Assembly (NCBI GenBank): GCA_907165065.1 | Contig: OU015523.1 | Location: 122,927,023 to 122,991,022 of the forward strand | From: Caprimulgus europaeus | Lineage: Eukaryota; Chordata; Aves; Caprimulgiformes; Caprimulgidae | Direction of reading: 5' to 3' | Length of the DNA stretch: 64,000 bases | Shown: in pieces, positions 58,961 to 64,000 of the stretch | Layout of the letters: the number at the start of each line of letters is the position of its first letter | Numbering within the stretch: the stretch's first letter is position 1 | Position numbers and translations under genes: made by a program | The notes under the pieces: generated by a model | Databases searched by the model: none | What the model was told of the DNA's origin: nothing | The model's input: the letters and a program-made list of their open reading frames with translations, nothing else

Positions 58961-59952
58961 CGCCTCACCAGCAAAAAAGCCCCCACTAATGCCATCCTTC
59001 TTATCTGAGGCATCAATTTGCTTTTCCCTGAAGCATAGCACTTGCATTTTGAAATACAAATCAGTCTTTCCTTCCTCCATGATACATCCAGGATAGTTTA
59101 AGTCAGGTTGGAAATCTCTGATCTTGCCTTTCATAGAGGTTGTTCAACAAGTCGTGTAGGATCATTTCTGATGAACTTATAAAACTTTATGTGCTTGTAT
59201 GTGTGTATATGGACATAGCAGTGGTTTCATCAGCTCTTGTTGGAGAATATAAATACTCATGTACCACTATCTACTATATAAATACTAAAAAACACAGGAG
59301 TAAGTCACTGAGGCAAGGGTGTGAAGTTGTTTTGTGTCATACTGCCCACATCCCTGCTCTTGCCCCGTGGTAAGCATGAGGTAATAGGAGGTGAAATCAT
59401 GCCCCTTAATTAGAGAAAGCAGAGCTGGCTCATGTTTGCCATGGTACAGGAGGGTGTGCACCATGTCATCCCATGGACCAGCTCATGTCCTCACCAAATC
59501 CATCACAAACACTCTGCAGGCCTCCAACCAACACCAGTGTGGAGCCACATCCTTGGACAACTGCACTAATTTGGAGGTAACATGGATCTTTGGGATGTCT
59601 GGCTGGTTTGCTCCTCAGCTTAGATGTGCCATTGGCACAGCAAGGATAGTTTGGAGAAGAGATTTTGGGGGGCCCTTCTGCCTGGCTCCCACCCAATCAA
59701 ATGAGCATCAAGTGGCAGCCGGGATGTAGCTCTTGAGAGCAGGGACGTGATGTCCCAGGGCTGTCACTTCCCTCCCATCTATTCTCATTAGGTAGATCTA
59801 AGGTTTGGGTTTGAGACCCAAGCCAGCCATCACACCCCAGCACTTGGGGGTTGTCCTCCATAGACCCCCTTTTTTGGGAAAAAAAAAACAAGTCAGTACT
59901 GCAAAAATGACCATCTGAAAAGCCACTCAGCTGTTGACCTGCCCTATGCCTC
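58961..59952. other. Unique sequence, nothing recognised
   Basis: No transposon recognised. Open frames of 112 (59391-59729, +) and 102 (59697-60005, -) codons are not recognised. Confidence 0.5.
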
Positions 59953-60534
59953 TGCCATGGTTTAACCCCAGCTGACAACCAAGCACCACACAGCCACTTG
60001 CTCACTCCCTCTTGGTGAGATGGGGGAGAGAATTGGAAGAATAAAAGTGAGAAAACTTATGGGTTGAGATAAAGACAATTTAATAGGGAAAGCAAAAGTT
60101 GCACGTGCAAACAAAGCAAAACAGGGAATTAATTCACCTCTTCCCATCAGCAAGAAGGTGTTCAGCCATCTCCAGGAAAGCAGCGATCCATCACACATAA
60201 CGGTGACTTGGGAAGATAAAATGCTACACTTTCCTTCTTCTTCTCCCAGCTTTATACGTTGAGCATGATGTCATATGGTGTGGAATATCCCTTTGATCAG
60301 CCAGGGTCAGCTGTCCCAGCTGTGTCCCCTCCCAACTTCTTGTGCACCCCCAGCCTCCTCGCTGGTGGGATGGTGTGAGGAGCAGAAAAGGTCTTGACTT
60401 TGTGTAAGCACTGTTCAGCAATAACAAAAATAACCTCTGCATTATTAACACTGTTCTCAGCATCAATCCAAAAACATAGCCCCATGCCAGCTACTGTGGA
60501 GAAAATTAACTCTACCCCAGCCAAAACCAGCACA
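59953..60534 (-). mobile_element. Complete solo avian ERV LTR
   Basis: 582 bp that reads, on the minus strand, TGTGCTGGTTTTGGCTGGGG through to GGTTAAACCATGGCA, so it begins TG and ends CA as retroviral LTRs do. On the minus strand it has a TATA box (rc of 60251-60256) and an ATTAAA polyadenylation signal (rc of 60079-60084). No gag, pol or env sequence flanks it, so it is a solo LTR left by recombination. The five flanking bases (GCCTC at 59948-59952, ACCTC at 60535-60539) match in four of five. A 5-bp duplication would fit an ERVL-like element, but the mismatch leaves this uncertain. The minus-strand ATG-initiated frames here are chance. Confidence 0.93.
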
Positions 60535-60583
60535 ACCTCCCAGCCCTGTCACTACTCAGTATCTACTAACAGTCACAGCAGAG

Positions 60584-60619
60584 AGGAGAGGACAAGCAGA
60601 AAGGAGAGGACAAGCAGAA
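60584..60619. repeat. 18-bp unit in tandem, two copies
   Basis: AGGAGAGGACAAGCAGAA repeated exactly at 60584-60601 and 60602-60619, at the upstream edge of the next CR1. Confidence 0.95.
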
Positions 60620-60900
60620 AGGACCTGTAATGATAAGTCAAAGGATAATGGTTTTAAACTAAAAGAGGGGAGATGCAGACAAGACATAAGGAAGAAATTT
60701 TTTATGCTGAGGGTGGTGAAACCCTGTCACAGGTTGCCCAGGGAGATGATAGATGCTCCACCCCTGGAAACATTCAAGGTCAGGCTGGACAGGGCTCTGA
60801 GCAACCTGATCTGGTTGAAGATGTCCCTGCTAACTGCAGGGGGGTTCGATTAGATGAGCTTTGAAGGTGCTTTCCAACCCAAACCAGCCTATGATTCTAC
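60620..60900 (+). mobile_element. CR1 LINE, 5'-truncated 3' end
   Basis: Sense CR1: 'ataatggttttaaactaaaagaggggagat', 'aggaagaaattttttatgctgaggg', 'cccagggagatgatagatgctcc', 'caacctgatctggttgaagatgtccctgct', then 'tttccaacccaaaccagcc' and a decayed ATGATTCTAC end. Only about 85 bp downstream of the solo LTR. Confidence 0.92.
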
Positions 60901-63900
60901 AGAAGCAACCAAACCTGAAAGCTCCAGTTCGTAATGAAGAACTGGCCTTTTGCTTTTGCCCTCAATGGCTACATCTACAAGGGTCAATGCAATGATGTAT
61001 ATGACTAAAGAGCCTTAAAATGGAGCAGACTCTTCCAAACTGTCTACTGGGAAAGGGCTTGGTTGCAGAAGAGCCCTTGCTTTCTGCAGACAAGGGAAAG
61101 TTGAAGAGAGCAACTCTAGAAGGAAACCATCAAGGTTAGTGCTTGTGGTTTAAATAGCTCATCCACCAGCTAATCTGATCTCCTCTCTGGTGCAAGCGTT
61201 GCCCAATTACTGTGTGAGCTCAGTGAGAATGACTATTAGTCATGGACCTGATTTTCTTCTCAGCATCCTTTTACTGAATCTGATCAAGCTCCCTCAAGTC
61301 AGGAAGAACAACCCAATTGTGTTCCCAGGTCAGGAGAGAGGGAATGATGACCAGAACAAGCCTGGGCAGTAATTGCCCTCAGATCTGACAATGTGGTGGC
61401 AGAACCCATAAAGATATGACACAGGGAGTCTTTCATGTTATTATGATAACCCAGGTTTAATCAAGCCAAGTTTAGGCAGGGATTTGGTGGCCAGTGATTT
61501 CAGAAATTACTTTTATTTAGCCAGTGTGTCTGTTTGTGCATGAAAATGGTCTCACAGAACGTGGATCTGCAAAATGAGCAACAGGGCTGAACTCTTGGGA
61601 TCTGATTTATTTCCGAGGGCTCTGCATGGAGCTTTCAGAGTGTGGAAACCTGCACCAAAGAAAGAGGAAATTATTTGAAGAGAGTCTGCTTTTAAGTAGA
61701 AACGAAATCATTTGCTGAATGTTTTAGATACTGTTGATGTTCTCAAATTTAAGGCATGAAAAGAAACCATTTCTAGCAGCAAGGTTGTGAGCAGGAGTCA
61801 TCTCTTTGATCTGTATCTGCACACAGTGGGGTGGGGTCCATGAATTACAAGGAAACGTAATGTGCTGTCATTCTTAAATAAAAACACACTGGCTAATTAA
61901 ATTGAGGCCCCCAGTGACCATGTGACTGATCTGCAAGTTTGGAAATGTCTATCCTGTGCAGCTCTGCAGCTTGGGGTAAGTCACTTAACCTCTGTGTTTC
62001 CCAGTCCCCCTCCCCGTTGCCTCCTTGTCTACTGATGAAAAATTAAGTATGATTTACACAGAGCTGTATGAATGTATTTTCCTCATCCTTCAGGACTTGG
62101 ACTCTGACATTAATCAGATGTGCACCCCCTGACATAGCATATGGTTGGCCTCCACATGTCCTCAGTCAGCCAGGCTGCTATCTGAACTGGCTGATCCTAG
62201 GATCACTGCTGGTCATTACAGAGTCAAAGGTTTGGAGACCCAAATGTTGGAGGACATGGGTGAAGCAGGGAGTGTGGTCCCACGAGACCATGGGAAACAC
62301 TTAATCTCTCATTCTTCAACTCCCACACCATGATGGACCAGCCAAAATATTCCCAAACAGCATCTTGACTTGGCCAGGATGTTCATATAAGAAATATTTA
62401 CACCACTGAGCATTAGCCTAGCTCATCCTGGATATATCAGGTTGAGAGCACATGAGTATCTGGCCATCTGATAGCCAGAAGTCCTCTGGAAGCCATGGTT
62501 TTAGGTGGGCTGCTGAATGTCTAGAAATCCAGCAGATCATTTATCAAAGTGGTAGATCATCATTAAAAAAACAGGAAAAGCAATAACTTGCTCATGAAAT
62601 CAGCAAACTACCTCAGCAAGCAATAGAATAAGGGATTATCCCCAAAGCAGTAAAATGATAGATTACCAGTGAAACAACAGATAGCAAGTAAAACAGAGAG
62701 AGCACCAGATGAGGTTAAAAGTAGTAGTTGGCCATGTAATTCATGAAGGGAGGTTGTCCAGTGCTGGTTTTTTGCCACTGTAGTAGTACTAACCTGGTTA
62801 GTAAAAGGTGAGTATACATCAAACCTCACCCAATTTCCAGGCATTGCAAATGCCTTTTCACTCATGGAAAGGTTTCCCTGTTAGATGAAGAACCACAGTT
62901 TCAACATGGAAGAAGCTGCCCTCAAGCTCTGGTCATTTCTGGAGGTCAAGGTTAGATTTCAATGCCAGCCCAAGAAGCATTTATAAAACGCTCTCAGTCC
63001 ACGTTCAAATTGTAGATATTCAAGGGCTGATGTTTTCCTCTGTTGTTTCCAGCAGCATCTGAGAAGGCCGAGACACTAAACTGATAAATGACTTTAAACA
63101 TACCAAGTCAGATCAGTTTGAAGGAGCTTTGGAGCCAACAAGGAGGACTTGATCCTTTTATTTACCAGTCACAGCACAAGAACGCCAAGCCTGGATTCAT
63201 CACCTTTAAATGAGATGGGACTTCTTTGGTTAAGACTGGGGCTGCTCCAGGATCTCTCTGTGGTCACAGGAGATACCTTCAGCAAGTGAGTCAAACTTCA
63301 CCACAGATGTCTGTCTTTTTCTATGGGTTAGAGAGAAGCCCCAGTGCAGCTACTATTCAAAAGATACCTCATTTAGGTTGGATGCTCCTCTGTATCAGTG
63401 AATAAAGAGCACTAATGCCCAACATGTTCCTTGGCCTCACCGGGGGCTTGAGGAAACTGCAACGTCAAATGTTCATTAGAGATAAATGAGATAGGGGTAC
63501 CTCAGGAAATGTCAGTCCTCAGGAGTCTGGCATGACTAATTACAATTTCTCATGTTACATTTTGGGCTAAAGCCTCTTGTCCTATCACTGGGCACCTCCA
63601 AGGACTGTCTTCTCTACACCATTCCAACAGGGAGCTGCAGAAAGTGATAAAATCACCCTTTGCCTTCTCTTCCACTGCACCCATCCAGGTCTCAGCCTCT
63701 CCTTGCATGCCCTGAGCTCCAACCCCAAACAGGATTTGCCTCTTCAGTGGCATCTACTGCCAGACCCAGCTACCTGCAGGTTTGCATCACCCTCTTTTGG
63801 AAGGATCTGCCTCTATGTCCAGGCAGTGGGAGACCTTGGCAACACGGTTCCCTTTGGGCCATATCAGAAGTGCTGAAGCCTGCTGTGCCACCAGCTTGTG

Positions 63901-64000
63901 TGACATCCAGGTGCTCACCATCCCCATTGCTGAAGATGCAATCATGATGCTGGTCAGTACCTGGACAAAGTGCCCTTTCACAAGGTACATTTGAGGTCCT
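60901..64000. other. Unique sequence with no recognisable gene
   Basis: No transposon or RNA gene recognised. The longest open frames are 99 codons (63577-63876, +) and 95 codons, without recognisable domains. The window ends inside this stretch. Confidence 0.55.

Noticed and set aside
1..64000. tRNA, rRNA, snRNA or CRISPR array
   Set aside because: I looked for cloverleaf B-box patterns and regularly spaced repeats and found none. The only regular repeats are simple arrays without spacers.

Overview
This window looks like non-coding bird (Aves) genomic DNA. I found no gene that I can defend. The case for a bird is the density of CR1 (chicken repeat 1) LINE fragments. They carry the family's hallmarks: 5' truncation, no poly-A tail, and a 3' end of short ATTCTATG-type repeats. 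A family of LTRs familiar from bird genomes supports this, with one full-length solo LTR and two fragments. I cannot name the species. The DNA is moderately AT-rich and CpG-poor. It is either intergenic or part of a very large intron.

Layout. 1-30 kb holds six long homopurine/homopyrimidine arrays built mainly of 5-bp units (3.3, 16.9, 19.9, 22.8, 25.6 and 29.9 kb). The largest is 509 nt without a single purine on the + strand. No array of this kind occurs from 30 to 64 kb. Twenty younger CR1 pieces, mostly 3' ends of ORF2 plus tail, run from 6.9 to 45.3 kb, with one more at 60.6 kb. Two of them (6954-7695 and 37057-37840) are near-identical and gaplessly colinear. Older CR1-type fossils lie at 23.1-24.9, 41.3-41.7 and about 48.0 kb. 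The 23-25 kb fossil is about 1.7 kb of decayed reverse-transcriptase ORF, and a younger CR1 is inserted in it. Bird LTR copies lie at 13.9-14.4 kb (fragment), 27.1 kb (fragment) and 59.95-60.53 kb (full-length solo LTR). From 45.4 to 59.9 kb is nearly repeat-free apart from simple repeats and one old fragment.

How it works together. There is no operon, pathway or gene system here. What can be read is a history of insertions: CR1 into CR1, CR1 between AT-rich tracts, and LTRs reduced to solo copies. There are also a few isolated structural motifs: a 14-bp perfect hairpin at 18.46 kb, a GC-rich hairpin at 52.62 kb, a 20-bp palindrome at 24.57 kb, a small CpG cluster at 13.1 kb, and a motif-rich AT-rich block at 58.6-58.96 kb. 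I looked for a previously undescribed system and did not find one. The long open frames come from stop-free simple repeats, antisense CR1, or chance.
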